From: Klebsiella sp. RIT-PI-d
GTDB lineage: Bacteria; Pseudomonadota; Gammaproteobacteria; Enterobacterales; Enterobacteriaceae
DNA length: 64,000 nucleotides
NCBI RefSeq assembly: GCF_001187865.1
Contig: NZ_LGIT01000017.1
Location: forward strand, 62,001-126,000
Reading direction: 5' to 3'
Position numbers and translations under genes: made by a program. Numbering within the stretch: the stretch's first letter is position 1; the number at the start of each line of letters is the position of its first letter. The notes beneath the pieces are model-generated. The model was given only the letters and a program-made list of their open reading frames with translations. It searched no databases and was not told the DNA's origin. This document shows, one piece after another, positions 18,849-27,184 of the stretch.

Positions 18849-18863
18849 CACAATTTAATTGCA
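18849..18863. promoter_or_regulatory. Candidate OhrR operator
   Basis: CACAATTTAATTGCA matches the OhrR palindrome TACAATT-N-AATTGTA at 12 of 14 defined positions and sits 20 bases before the ohrR start, where it would block transcription of ohrR and ohr. Confidence 0.65.
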
Positions 18864-18891
18864 AGCGATTATAAATGCCTGTGGGCCGCCA

Positions 18892-19365
18892 TTACACGCG
18901 AGGACGTTTTCGATAGAGCCACAGACCGGGGAGTGACAACCCAATGGAAAGTGCGCCGACAATAGAGGATGCTTTCAGAAAATGCGTCAGCAGCATGATC
19001 ATCAACGTTTCTGAGTAGCCAAAATGGCTAATTTTGACGGCAGAAACCATCGCAGTATAGGCCGCAATACCGGGGAACATCGGAATTACCGCTGCGACGG
19101 TAAAGATTTTAGGATGGGCCAGATACCAGCGCGACCAATAAATACCGATAGTGCCCACCAGTATGGATGCCATAAACGTGGACCATTCGATATTGAATCC
19201 CGCGGTAAACATAGCCATTCGGGAGCCGTGCCCGATGGCCCCCAGTAGCGCGCACCACGGCAATGCGCGATGAGGAACGTTAAATACCATCGCAAATCCG
19301 ACCGCAGGGATGGCCGAGAGGATCATGTCCTGTATCAGCGCCAGCAGAAAATCAATTATGCCCAT
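18892..19365 (-). CDS. yjjB: YjjB, small subunit of the YjjPB succinate exporter
   Basis: 157 residues, nearly all membrane-embedded (about five helices), matching the C-terminal half of ThrE-type exporters (threonine/serine exporter family, PF12821). The start [10 protein letters not shown] is chosen because it gives the E. coli length; it overlaps the end of yjjP by ten bases, suggesting coupling. E. coli YjjP and YjjB act together in succinate export under anaerobic conditions. Confidence 0.93.
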   Translation of the reverse strand: MGIIDFLLALIQDMILSAIPAVGFAMVFNVPHRALPWCALLGAIGHGSRMAMFTAGFNIEWSTFMASILVGTIGIYWSRWYLAHPKIFTVAAVIPMFPGIAAYTAMVSAVKISHFGYSETLMIMLLTHFLKASSIVGALSIGLSLPGLWLYRKRPRV

Positions 19366-20132
19366 CCGCGTAGTCCCCATAAAGTAAGCGCCATCACCAC
19401 ACCAATACAGGTTGCCAGCGTCAGAAGACTGGCGATTGCCCAGCGGGCTAGCCCGGTGTTTATATGTCCTTTAAACATATCGGCTACCGCGTTAATTAAT
19501 GGAAAACCCGGAACCAGCAGCAGGACGCTGGCAGCCATAGCGACATTTGACGTTTCGCTAAATAAAGGAAGTCTTAACAGCAGACCCGAAATTGTCGTGG
19601 CGACAAAAGCGGTCAGGCAGAAATTAATTTGCGGATGCAGTGAACGGTGAGTTAATACTTGACGCACGTACATCGCCACTGCGCTTGCACTAAAGGTAAT
19701 AAATGCGCCATCCCAGCCGCCATCATTCAGTTTACAAAAACAGCCGCAGGAGAGGCCGACCATGATGACCAGCAACCAGCGGGGATAACGTAGCGGCTTA
19801 ATATGATTAAATCGCTTTTCGACCTCCCGGTGATCCAGCAGCTTATGCTCCGCCATAATGACAATATGCTGAACCTCAGTCACGACGTGCATATTGATAC
19901 CGCGATCGCTGTTCTTACGCGTCGAAGTCAGGCACAGCCCATCTTTAATGGTGGTGAGTACAATGGCATTAGAGGAGATGGCGCTTTCAACACTGTCCAT
20001 CCCCAGAGCACGACCCAGACGCGTTGATAGCTCTTCAACGAGCGCACTCTCTGCACCATGCTGCAATAAAAAAAGCCCACATTGAATACACAATCGCGTA
20101 ATGGTTCTTTGCAATGACCGATCGGCTTGCAT
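19356..20132 (-). CDS. yjjP: YjjP, large subunit of the YjjPB succinate exporter
   Basis: 258 residues when begun at MQADRSLQR, close to the E. coli form; a 27-residue longer version is open but has no support. The soluble N-terminal ThrE domain ([35 protein letters not shown]) precedes about five membrane helices, with the [13 protein letters not shown] and [15 protein letters not shown] motifs. It forms the exporter with YjjB, encoded next. Confidence 0.93.
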   Translation of the reverse strand: MQADRSLQRTITRLCIQCGLFLLQHGAESALVEELSTRLGRALGMDSVESAISSNAIVLTTIKDGLCLTSTRKNSDRGINMHVVTEVQHIVIMAEHKLLDHREVEKRFNHIKPLRYPRWLLVIMVGLSCGCFCKLNDGGWDGAFITFSASAVAMYVRQVLTHRSLHPQINFCLTAFVATTISGLLLRLPLFSETSNVAMAASVLLLVPGFPLINAVADMFKGHINTGLARWAIASLLTLATCIGVVMALTLWGLRGWA

Positions 20133-20632
20133 GGGTAGCCCTGAAATAGAAAATGCAGTGTAAAGAGCTGTTTTACCATGACTCCCCCCTGCAATAGCGG
20201 TGACTAAGATCAAAGAATGTGCAAAAAATCTACTATTGTGTATCCCTCATCTTCTGGTTGAAGCGTAAAAAAACACTGATTGAGTTCGCAGGTAATGGTA
20301 AAGTTGTCATCTCATTTTTAAAAATACAGTAATATTTACGCAATGAATATTTTTAGTTTTTCTTAAAAGAAAATTCTGTTTTTCTACTCTGGAATTGATT
20401 AAATTTTTTTTGTCATTATGAGATATTTATAATGTTCACATTGTCCTTTCAAGAGTATGATGTGATATTAGGGATTGTTGTATGATTTTAGATGTACAAT
20501 AATGGACATTTACAGGGAAAGGCAAGATTCACTAAAATGCACGTGAATATATTTATTTTACTTATTCACATGAATGATGTTCTATAATCATAAAATAAAG
20601 TGATTCTTCGACAGGATGTGGAGGTTATTTGT
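20133..20632. other. Long AT-rich intergenic region between yjjP and yjjQ
   Basis: 500 bases between divergent genes, with very AT-rich runs (20330-20420). In E. coli the yjjQ-bglJ operon is silenced by H-NS and relieved by LeuO, and this composition fits that. TATAAT at 20583-20588 is a plausible -10 for yjjQ, and an inverted repeat GTGAATA (20543-20549) / TATTCAC (20563-20569) lies just upstream. No gene is seen. Confidence 0.6.
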
Positions 20633-21355
20633 ATGGTATCGGGTTATTGCAAATATGGTGTTATTATCAGCAAAATACCAGTAATGCAAACCGGGCTTAG
20701 CGGTATAATGGAACTGCATTTCCCTGAGTATGAACTTACCTCATGTCGATCTCCTGAACAGTTAACGCTTTTTCAACTTCGCCGTGCTACACTGGTGCTG
20801 GTAGACCTCTCCAGCGAATTTCATCATGCTCGTACCATTTGCGAACAGTATTATGCTTTAATTTCACAATACCGTGATATTCACTGGATATTTCTTGTCT
20901 CTCGCCCTGTTTATCCCTTAGCCGTAGAGTTTTTGATGCGTCCAGAAAGTACATTACTCTCTGATGCAGAGCCTGTTGATCAGGTTGTAAAAGCCATTCG
21001 TGCCGGAGGATTATCAACAGAACGCATTAGCCAGATGTTGTTAACTGTCGATAATGAAGATTCCCTTAGTGAAGAAGAGTCTTTGGTCGTGTTAACCTTA
21101 TCTGAACGTAAGGTATTGCGTCTTCTTGGCAAAGGCTGGGGAATTAATCAAATCGCGGCCTTATTGAAAAAAAGCAATAAAACGATTAGTGCGCAAAAAA
21201 ATAGTGCAATGCGCCGTTTAGCGTTACGCAGCAATGCGGAGATGTACGCCTGGATAAATAGCGCACAGGGAATGAAAGAGCTGAATCTACTTTCAGCCTA
21301 TGGAGATTCAATCGAATGGAAAAGAGCCCCGCAAAGCGACATATCGCTATCGTAG
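20633..21355 (+). CDS. yjjQ: LuxR/FixJ-type regulator YjjQ
   Basis: 240 residues. The N-terminal part resembles a receiver-like pseudo-domain without a clear phospho-acceptor set. The C-terminal LuxR helix-turn-helix is seen in [43 protein letters not shown] (split motif: [10 protein letters not shown], then NKTISAQK). The start at 20633 follows GTGGAGG at 20618-20624. E. coli YjjQ represses motility and other genes. It overlaps bglJ by 40 bases. Confidence 0.92.
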   Translation: MVSGYCKYGVIISKIPVMQTGLSGIMELHFPEYELTSCRSPEQLTLFQLRRATLVLVDLSSEFHHARTICEQYYALISQYRDIHWIFLVSRPVYPLAVEFLMRPESTLLSDAEPVDQVVKAIRAGGLSTERISQMLLTVDNEDSLSEEESLVVLTLSERKVLRLLGKGWGINQIAALLKKSNKTISAQKNSAMRRLALRSNAEMYAWINSAQGMKELNLLSAYGDSIEWKRAPQSDISLS

Positions 21356-22005
21356 AACCTTGCAGAATGACAGAAGTTGGACTGCGTCATTTTTTTGAAA
21401 CGGCCGCTGGCGATAATTATACAGTACATTTTTTTAGAAACTACGTTGAGTTAAAAGAGGCGCTTGATACGCGTATTTTTTTCTCTGTCATTTATTCACT
21501 TTCAGGCAGCAGAGAACAGCGGCGTGAAGGATTGGTACTGTTAAGCGAACTGAGCCAGCAGTATCCAAAAACACAGCGAATTATGCTCGCAAATGATGAG
21601 CGCGAAGCTCGCCTGGTCAGCCATCTGGCGCCCTCAGGTCTGCACGGTATTATTAGTAAAACAGCGCCTCTGGATATTTTACAGACTCAGCTTGTAACGC
21701 TTTTACGTGAAACACGTCGTATCAATGTCAATGCGCATAATCACTGGTACGTCAGTAATTCGCGTATGCTCAGTCCTACAGAACGCGCTATTCTCCAGTT
21801 TATGGCCTATGGGTATTCTATGCCCGAGATTGCTGCACAGCTGGAGCGTAATATCAAAACGATCCGGGCGCATAAGTTTAATGCCATGACCAAACTGGGC
21901 GTTAGTTCGGATATGGGGCTGTTACACGCGGCAGATATTCTCATCAATATCCCGGTTGTGGGTGAAGAATATGCGGTAAGAGAAAGCGCAATTGTCGCGC
22001 ATTAA
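21316..22005 (+). CDS. bglJ: LuxR-type transcription activator BglJ
   Basis: 229 residues, with a receiver-like N-terminal domain and a LuxR DNA-binding domain near the C-terminus ([19 protein letters not shown], then [19 protein letters not shown]). BglJ forms a heterodimer with RcsB and activates H-NS-silenced genes such as bgl in E. coli. It overlaps the end of yjjQ by 40 bases, a strong sign of translational coupling. Confidence 0.93.
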   Translation: MEKSPAKRHIAIVEPCRMTEVGLRHFFETAAGDNYTVHFFRNYVELKEALDTRIFFSVIYSLSGSREQRREGLVLLSELSQQYPKTQRIMLANDEREARLVSHLAPSGLHGIISKTAPLDILQTQLVTLLRETRRINVNAHNHWYVSNSRMLSPTERAILQFMAYGYSMPEIAAQLERNIKTIRAHKFNAMTKLGVSSDMGLLHAADILINIPVVGEEYAVRESAIVAH

Positions 22006-22051
22006 AGACGTCAGATCTGGCAAAGGATGTGCAGCCCTTCGCCAGCTTTTT

Positions 22052-22510
22052 CTACAGGCAGACGTCTATCCAGGTCGCCCCGATGAGCTCAGCCATCCGC
22101 TGCGGTGAGATCCTTACGGCGCTATGCGTAGCGCCTGCCGCAGGTAAAACCTCCTGATATTGCTGTAGTGAAATATCACAGTAGACAGCTAACGGGTTTT
22201 CCAGCCCGAAAGGGCAGACGCCTCCCACAGGATGCCCGGTGAGCACTATTACCTCATCACTGCTTAACATGCGCACTTTCGCGCCAAATGCCGCTTTTAA
22301 TTTTTTATTATCCAGCCGCGCATCGCCTTTTGCCACGATGAGAATCACCTCATTTTTAATCTCAAATGAGAGCGTCTTCGCTATTTGCCCGGGTTCTACG
22401 TGATGCGCTGCTGCTGCAAGGGCCACGGTAGCAGTACTTTGACTGAGTTCAATTATTTCAACATCGGGGGCGCGATCGGCAAAGAATTGTCGCACAGATT
22501 GCAGACTCAT
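22052..22510 (-). CDS. YbaK/EbsC-type aminoacyl-tRNA deacylase family protein
   Basis: 152 residues of the YbaK/ProX fold, found as stand-alone trans-editing enzymes that hydrolyse mischarged tRNA (for example Cys-, Ala- or Ser-tRNA). Signature segments are GQIAKTLSFEIKNEVILIVAKGDARLDNKKLK and GHPVGGVCPFGLENPLAVYCDIS (the conserved lysine in AKTL and GGVCPFG loop). Which mischarged tRNA it handles cannot be told. It is convergent with bglJ and not part of the K-12 order here. Confidence 0.82.
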   Translation of the reverse strand: MSLQSVRQFFADRAPDVEIIELSQSTATVALAAAAHHVEPGQIAKTLSFEIKNEVILIVAKGDARLDNKKLKAAFGAKVRMLSSDEVIVLTGHPVGGVCPFGLENPLAVYCDISLQQYQEVLPAAGATHSAVRISPQRMAELIGATWIDVCL

Positions 22511-22846
22511 GAGGATCTCCAGACTATTATCCGGTTTAATCTGTCATATGCGTCCGGTCAATGTAAATGCCCAACGTAAAATGCAATGAATATTGAGATT
22601 TCTCGATCCCCTTCACATTCACTGCAACCGGTTACAGTAACCGGTTGCAGATAATCTCAATGCAGTTTAATACTACGGCTGTAACTTCCACTGTATCGAA
22701 ATAATAAGAGCCGTGCATGACATATCACCCTGTGAACACTGACCCTCAAGCGTTAACCTGCAGGACGCTGGCTCACAAGGCGAAAACATGTATAGCTATA
22801 AATAGGGCCGCTGTGCTTACGTCTATAGCCTGTCAGGAGGGCTGCT
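22511..22846 (+). promoter_or_regulatory. Intergenic leader upstream of the PTS IIC gene
   Basis: 336 bases between two divergent genes. It holds the perfect dyad at 22622-22650 and a 46-codon open frame at 22717-22857 that runs into the PTS start. No other signal stands out; the PTS ribosome site is CAGGAGG at 22834-22840. Confidence 0.6.
22622..22650. promoter_or_regulatory. Perfect dyad, probable LacI/GalR-family operator pair
   Basis: A 14-base arm CTGCAACCGGTTAC at 22622-22635, one base, then its exact reverse complement at 22637-22650. Each arm itself contains the palindrome AACCGGTT with central CG, the hallmark of LacI-family operators, so two sites may lie back to back. No LacI-type gene is in this neighbourhood, so the regulator acts from elsewhere. 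Confidence 0.7.
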
Positions 22847-22857
22847 ATGTCTGCTAA
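22717..22857 (+). CDS. Possible 46-residue leader reading frame overlapping the PTS start
   Basis: ATG at 22717 opens a frame of 46 codons ending in TAA at 22855-22857, 11 bases inside the PTS gene (start 22847). The peptide has five cysteines and no recognised motif. Its ribosome site is weak (AAGAG). It may be chance, or a translated leader that couples to the IIC gene. Confidence 0.25.
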   Translation: MTYHPVNTDPQALTCRTLAHKAKTCIAINRAAVLTSIACQEGCYVC

Positions 22858-24184
22858 CCATGCCGCATTTAATCTGATATTCCGCTTCGTTGAAAACTAT
22901 GTCAGCCCTATCGCCGGGCGCGTTTCTGCTCAGCGTCATGTTATGGCCATCAAGGATGGTTTTATTTCCGCCATGCCATTTATGATTGTCGGATCGTTTT
23001 TACTGGTTTTTGTGTATCCGCCTTTTTCTCCGGACACGACCTGGGGATTCGCACGTGCCTGGCTGGATCTGGCTAAGCAGTATGAAAGTCGTATTTTAAC
23101 GCCGTTTGATATGACCATGGGTATTATGTCGATTTATATCTGCGCGGCTATTGCCTACAATCTGGGTAAACACTACGAGAAGAAATTCCAGCTTGATCCG
23201 TTTATGGGCGCAATGCTCTCCATCATGGCATTCTTGCTGGTGGCGTCGCCGAAAACTAACGGTACGCTGCCGGTTGACAGTCTTGGTGGCACGGGCATTT
23301 TTACCGCTATTCTGGTCGCTATCTATTGCGTTGAACTCATGCGTTTTCTAAAAGCGCATAATATCGGGATCCGTCTGCCGGATGCCGTACCGCCGATGAT
23401 CAAAAACTCTTTTGATCTTTTGATCCCTGTCCTGGTCGTTATTGTTACCCTGTATCCACTAAGCCTTTGGATACAGAGTGAATTCGATATGCTGATCCCG
23501 CAGGCTATTATGTCTCTGTTTAAACCCCTGGTTTCAGCGGCAGACTCGCTACCGGCCGTCTTGCTGGCGGTATTAATCGGGCACCTGCTATGGTTTGCCG
23601 GCATCCACGGCGCGGCCATCGTTTCTGGTATGCTGCAAATGTTCTGGTTAACGAACCTTGGGATGAACCAAAGTGCGCTCGCACAGGGTGCGCCACTTCC
23701 GCATATTTTCATGGAAGCGTTCTGGACATTCTTTGTGGTAGTTGGCGGCTCCGGGGCCACCATGGGCCTGGTCATTTGCTATCTGCGTAGCCGTTCGGCG
23801 CATTTACGTTCGATTGGCCGCCTGAGTATTGTCCCCAGCGTATTTAACATCAACGAACCGGTCATTTTCGGTACCCCTATCGTGATGAACCCGGTGTTCT
23901 TCATTCCCTTCCTGCTGGCACCGATGGTGAACGCAACGATTGCATGGGGCGTGGTGAAAATGGATCTGGTTGGACGGGTCATCTCTGTTGTACCGTGGAC
24001 GGCTCCTGCGCCAATAGGTGCCGCGTGGGCGCTGGGCTGGGACTTCCGCGGCGCGGTTCTGGTGATTGCGTTAGCGGTTATCTCGGCGGTAATTTACTTC
24101 CCGTTCTTTAAAGTTTACGAGAAACAATTGCTGGAGCAGGAAGATCAGGAAGCGGCACGAGTGGAAGCAGAACAAACTGCGTAA
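22847..24184 (+). CDS. PTS sugar transporter subunit IIC, lactose/cellobiose family
   Basis: 445 residues, about ten membrane segments, of the CelB/ChbC type EIIC. Motifs are FMIVGSFLLV, PDAVPPMIKNSFDLLIPV, GIHGAAIVSGML with the FAGIHG substrate-site stretch, and SVFNINEPVIFGTPIVMNPVFFIPF, the classic EIIC (NEPVIFG) signature. The sugar would be a beta-glucoside or disaccharide. No EIIA, EIIB or glycosidase gene is next to it, so the partners must be encoded elsewhere. Strong ribosome site CAGGAGG. Confidence 0.9.
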   Translation: MSANHAAFNLIFRFVENYVSPIAGRVSAQRHVMAIKDGFISAMPFMIVGSFLLVFVYPPFSPDTTWGFARAWLDLAKQYESRILTPFDMTMGIMSIYICAAIAYNLGKHYEKKFQLDPFMGAMLSIMAFLLVASPKTNGTLPVDSLGGTGIFTAILVAIYCVELMRFLKAHNIGIRLPDAVPPMIKNSFDLLIPVLVVIVTLYPLSLWIQSEFDMLIPQAIMSLFKPLVSAADSLPAVLLAVLIGHLLWFAGIHGAAIVSGMLQMFWLTNLGMNQSALAQGAPLPHIFMEAFWTFFVVVGGSGATMGLVICYLRSRSAHLRSIGRLSIVPSVFNINEPVIFGTPIVMNPVFFIPFLLAPMVNATIAWGVVKMDLVGRVISVVPWTAPAPIGAAWALGWDFRGAVLVIALAVISAVIYFPFFKVYEKQLLEQEDQEAARVEAEQTA

Positions 24185-24193
24185 TGGAATGTA

Positions 24194-24218
24194 GCCCGGT
24201 GGCAGAACGTCATCGGGC
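24194..24218. repeat. Small hairpin between the PTS gene and fhuF
   Basis: GCCCGGTG at 24194-24201 and CATCGGGC at 24211-24218 pair with one G-T. It resembles a degenerate REP unit or a weak transcript end between convergent genes. Confidence 0.4.
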
Positions 24219-24230
24219 GCTTAATTTACC

Positions 24231-25022
24231 CTATTTCGTTAATGTACAGTCGCCGCACTGCTGAACATCCGGCAGGCGATAGCGCTGGCAGCAGGTACGA
24301 CGTACCAGCAATCCATCGCGTGGAACAACGGTGCGCCACAGTGGATTATCACTGCCATCAGTAAATTGCTTACCGAAGAAAAAGTGCTGGCGGAGCGTTT
24401 CCGTCAGCGCATCGCCGAGCAGCGGCTTAATCTCTCCCAGATACCAGTTAATCAGATAGCCGGTATTACTCCAGATAAGCTTGCCGTTAATCTCGCCCGT
24501 CGCTTCCAGCGCCCTGACTACCGGTATAAGTGTCTGGGTTACCAGCTTTTCAATGCGTTTAACCGGAGACAGCGCTGAACACTGCTCATCTTCAATAACA
24601 TCTATCCAGAAGCAGGCCGCACGGCCGGTTTCATGGAATTCAACGTGAAAATGTTCAGGCGAAAGGTCAGGCGCACGTTCTCCGCTTAACAGGGCCAGCA
24701 TCAGCGGCGGGATCAAAAGACCGATATACCATTGCGCCCACAGAGAGAGTAAAGGCTTATCTTCGCGCGGCTGCATGGGCTGATTACGATAGATATGATC
24801 GCCATAAAGCGCAAGCAACGTGCGCAGTTCAGCCGGGCGTGACCAGGTGGCAAGCGTCATCGCTTGCGTGGGAGGAAGCTCATCAAAGCGGATAAAATCG
24901 AGCATGTGCGCCCGATTTTCAGCGATGACATTGCGCATAGCTTCTGCCAGCGTCGCTCGCTTTTCGCTAAAAGGCGTCAGCCAGATCACATCTTCGATAA
25001 TCGGTGCAGAACGATATGCCAT
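24231..25022 (-). CDS. fhuF: Ferric-hydroxamate siderophore reductase FhuF
   Basis: 263 residues from MAYRSAPII; 23 upstream in-frame codons overlap the Fur-box region and are rejected. The C-terminal CCQRYRLPDVQQCGDC supplies the four cysteines of the unusual 2Fe-2S centre. FhuF reduces iron in hydroxamate siderophores (ferrioxamine, ferrichrome, coprogen) in the cytoplasm. The Fur-like site just upstream matches its iron regulation. Confidence 0.96.
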   Translation of the reverse strand: MAYRSAPIIEDVIWLTPFSEKRATLAEAMRNVIAENRAHMLDFIRFDELPPTQAMTLATWSRPAELRTLLALYGDHIYRNQPMQPREDKPLLSLWAQWYIGLLIPPLMLALLSGERAPDLSPEHFHVEFHETGRAACFWIDVIEDEQCSALSPVKRIEKLVTQTLIPVVRALEATGEINGKLIWSNTGYLINWYLGEIKPLLGDALTETLRQHFFFGKQFTDGSDNPLWRTVVPRDGLLVRRTCCQRYRLPDVQQCGDCTLTK

Positions 25023-25042
25023 ACGCAAAGATAGATACAAAT

Positions 25043-25061
25043 CTAAATGATAATGATTGCC
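25043..25061. promoter_or_regulatory. Fur box upstream of fhuF
   Basis: The core AATGATAATGATT matches 12 of 13 positions of the Fur consensus core (13 of 19 overall) and lies 20 bases upstream of the fhuF start. Confidence 0.7.
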
Positions 25062-25116
25062 AATCCTAACTATAGATAAAGACAATCGCAACTCTTTTCC
25101 GCGCTAAAAAGGGTGC

Positions 25117-26181
25117 TCAGGCAAAGCGAATTTCATCGCTGCTCAGAATATTGTTCCTTCCCAAATGCTTAGCTTCGTAAAGCGCTTTATCAGCACTTTC
25201 CAGCGCGCTGTCGACAGCATCACCCTGCAGATTCGCAATACCAATACTGACGGTAACATTGGTCGCTACACTTTCATTGAACATATGCGGGATCTTGAGA
25301 TCGTAGACCTGCTGGCGGATGCGTTCGGCGGTTTCACGCGCCCGGCCTGCGTCACTGTTGGTCACCAGCACCATAAATTCTTCCCCGCCAAAACGCGTCA
25401 CGATATCGCGCGAACGCACGGCATCACGTATTGCCGCTGAAACGCGGATCAGCGCCTGATCGCCCATCATATGGCCATAATGATCGTTATAAGCTTTGAA
25501 ATGGTCGATGTCGATCAGCAGAACATAATGTTGCCCCGAATCGATTGACAGAAGCGTATCAAGGCGGTTTTTCAGGCCACGCCGGTTATATAGTCCGGTA
25601 AGGGGATCGAGCATACTGAGATCGTTCAGCGTTTCCCGCTCCTCCAGCAATTTATACATCAGGCTTTGCGCGAAGTGGTCATTACGCTTTTGAATCACGT
25701 GCTGAATAGTAATACCCACCATTGGCAGGGCGAAGCAATACACCATGCGCGGCCACAATTCTCCGTCATTAAGCCACAGGCAGATTAGAAATATCGGCAG
25801 GGAGTGCAGCGTAAAAGCACTAATGTTATTGGGGAAAGAGATAGTGCCGATAAATAACACGCTTAATAAGGAAATGATCAGATAGCTAAAATCAGTAGGA
25901 TCGATTTGTGAATATTTAACGGCAACATGCCATGCCCACAGACAACCCGATACAGCCGAGATGACGTTTATATTTATTTTCTTATGCGGAAATCGGTAAT
26001 GCCACACCAGTAGCCCTGAGCTTACCAGGGAAATAACAACGATGGGCAGCGTCAGCATGCGAGCGTTATACAGCGGGCTGATGATGATAAAAATCGTCGA
26101 GACTAAATTGAGGAACAAAAACAGCCGCAAGGAAAGCTGATATTTCTTGTCCTTCAGGGAACGCCATGTGTGTGCTGTCAT
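25117..26181 (-). CDS. Membrane-anchored GGDEF diguanylate cyclase
   Basis: 354 residues. Residues 20-165 hold about six membrane helices, then a short coiled segment and a full GGDEF domain from LTGLYNRRG. The active site is intact: Asp224 in LLIDIDHFK and GGEEF at 265-269, with the inhibitory RxxD site (Arg256, Asp259) exactly five residues before it. So it should make cyclic-di-GMP and be product-inhibited. Salmonella has a similar cyclase here (STM4551, from memory); K-12 does not. It is downstream of nothing on its strand and reads toward fhuF. Confidence 0.93.
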   Translation of the reverse strand: MTAHTWRSLKDKKYQLSLRLFLFLNLVSTIFIIISPLYNARMLTLPIVVISLVSSGLLVWHYRFPHKKININVISAVSGCLWAWHVAVKYSQIDPTDFSYLIISLLSVLFIGTISFPNNISAFTLHSLPIFLICLWLNDGELWPRMVYCFALPMVGITIQHVIQKRNDHFAQSLMYKLLEERETLNDLSMLDPLTGLYNRRGLKNRLDTLLSIDSGQHYVLLIDIDHFKAYNDHYGHMMGDQALIRVSAAIRDAVRSRDIVTRFGGEEFMVLVTNSDAGRARETAERIRQQVYDLKIPHMFNESVATNVTVSIGIANLQGDAVDSALESADKALYEAKHLGRNNILSSDEIRFA

Positions 26182-26394
26182 ATCAGTAATTCGTTATTTT
26201 ACTTGGGGTTAAAAGTGTGTATCGCCAAAATGAAAAATAACGCGCTTGAAAACAGGCGCAAATATAAGGTGTCCATCGGTCTCGTTTTTAGGGCGCACAA
26301 TTTATCACCTTAAGGAATGTCTGTCATTACTGCAAAAGTAAATGTACTGCTGCTTTTTTTAATTACCGCTGACAAATGAGAAAATATGCCATAT

Positions 26395-26413
26395 GATATT
26401 GGTTATCATTATC
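26395..26413. promoter_or_regulatory. Fur box upstream of the yjjZ-like gene
   Basis: This 19-base stretch (core GGTTATCATTATC) agrees with GATAATGATAATCATTATC at 16 of 19 positions, 18 bases before the ATG at 26432. The gene at this locus in E. coli is Fur-controlled. Confidence 0.8.
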
Positions 26414-26431
26414 ACTGTGAGAGGCGAAAGC

Positions 26432-26671
26432 ATGTTGCAGCGAACGCTGGGAAGTGGCTGGGCAGTATTGATCCCGGGATTTATCATGGCAGGTCTGGCC
26501 TTTGCCGATCTGTCGATTGATGCATGGCGTGGATTAATCGTTCTGGGGTTATTGCTGACGTCCGGTATGATTTGGCATAAACGACTGCGTCATTTCGTGC
26601 TGTTGCCATCAGGCATTGCATTAATCGGCGGGATGATGCTGGTGATAATGAATTTAAAGCTGGCTGGCTGA
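26432..26671 (+). CDS. yjjZ: Small membrane protein, DUF1435/YjjZ-like
   Basis: 79 residues starting MLQRTLGSGW (GAGGCGAA ribosome site upstream). Three hydrophobic helices cover most of it (GWAVLIPGFIMAGLAF, WRGLIVLGLLLTSGM, LLPSGIALIGGMMLVIM). The position between fhuF and the leu tRNAs and the strong Fur box fit yjjZ of E. coli. I recall DUF1435 for this family but cannot verify it. Function is unknown, presumably related to iron stress. Confidence 0.65.
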   Translation: MLQRTLGSGWAVLIPGFIMAGLAFADLSIDAWRGLIVLGLLLTSGMIWHKRLRHFVLLPSGIALIGGMMLVIMNLKLAG

Positions 26672-26707
26672 ATCTGACGTGATGTACCGGAAGAGAGATA
26701 AGATATC

Positions 26708-26793
26708 TGGTGCGAGGGGGGGGACTCGAACCCCCACATCCTAAGGACACTAACACCTGAAGCTAGCGCGTCTACCAATTCCGCCACCTTCGC
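26708..26793 (-). tRNA. leuV: tRNA-Leu (anticodon CAG), third in the cluster
   Basis: Read on the minus strand it starts GCGAAGGTGGCGGAA and ends TCGCACCA with encoded CCA; anticodon CAG lies in GCTTCAGGTG. Length 86, long variable arm as in class II tRNAs (CCTTAGG). Confidence 0.95.
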
Positions 26794-26831
26794 ACAGTCA
26801 TCTTACTTTTTTGAATTTGATATCGCCTCGT

Positions 26832-26917
26832 TGGTGCGAGGGGGGGGACTCGAACCCCCACATCCTAAGGACACTAACACCTGAAGCTAGCGCGTCTACC
26901 AATTCCGCCACCTTCGC
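26832..26917 (-). tRNA. leuP: tRNA-Leu (anticodon CAG), second in the cluster
   Basis: Identical in sequence to the copy at 26708-26793, including the encoded CCA and the CCTTAGG variable arm. It is separated from it by 38 bases. Confidence 0.95.
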
Positions 26918-26945
26918 CCAGTGCGAGCAATATCAACGTGGATTA

Positions 26946-27031
26946 TGGTGCGAGGGGGGGGACTCGAACCCCCACATCCAAAGGACACTAACACCTGAAG
27001 CTAGCGCGTCTACCAATTCCGCCACCTTCGC
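26946..27031 (-). tRNA. leuQ: tRNA-Leu (anticodon CAG), first in the cluster
   Basis: 86 bases with encoded CCA. It differs from the other two by one base in the variable-arm loop (CCTTTGG instead of CCTTAGG), which leaves the arm stem intact. Nearest to the promoter at 27073-27100. Confidence 0.95.
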
Positions 27032-27072
27032 ATACCATCGATACTCAAAAAGTATCGTTACCACGGAGGCGC

Positions 27073-27100
27073 ATTCTAGATGTTTTCAACCTTTCGTCAA
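27073..27100 (-). promoter_or_regulatory. Promoter of the leuQPV tRNA operon
   Basis: On the minus strand TTGACG (27095-27100), 16 bases, TAGAAT (27073-27078), then a GC-rich stretch GCGCCTCC as in stringently controlled stable-RNA promoters. Confidence 0.75.
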
Positions 27101-27151
27101 TAGTTAATTACTGCGCGTGGGCTGAATGCTGCAAAAATGGCCTTAATAATT

Positions 27152-27175
27152 GGCCGGATAAGACGCTATCCGGCC
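27152..27175. repeat. REP-like hairpin after rsmC
   Basis: GGCCGGATA (27152-27160), six bases, TATCCGGCC (27167-27175). This is a typical enterobacterial REP core and the probable 3' end of the rsmC transcript. Confidence 0.65.
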
Positions 27176-27184
27176 TGACAGGGA

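Noticed and set aside
26708-27031. Three near-identical direct repeats resembling a CRISPR-like array
   Set aside because: Each is a complete tRNA with CCA end; spacers are unequal (38 and 28 bases) and no cas gene is present.
26811-27107. 98-codon frame with a repeated CEGGDSNPHI-type peptide
   Set aside because: The repeats come from the tRNA-Leu genes read backwards; not a protein.
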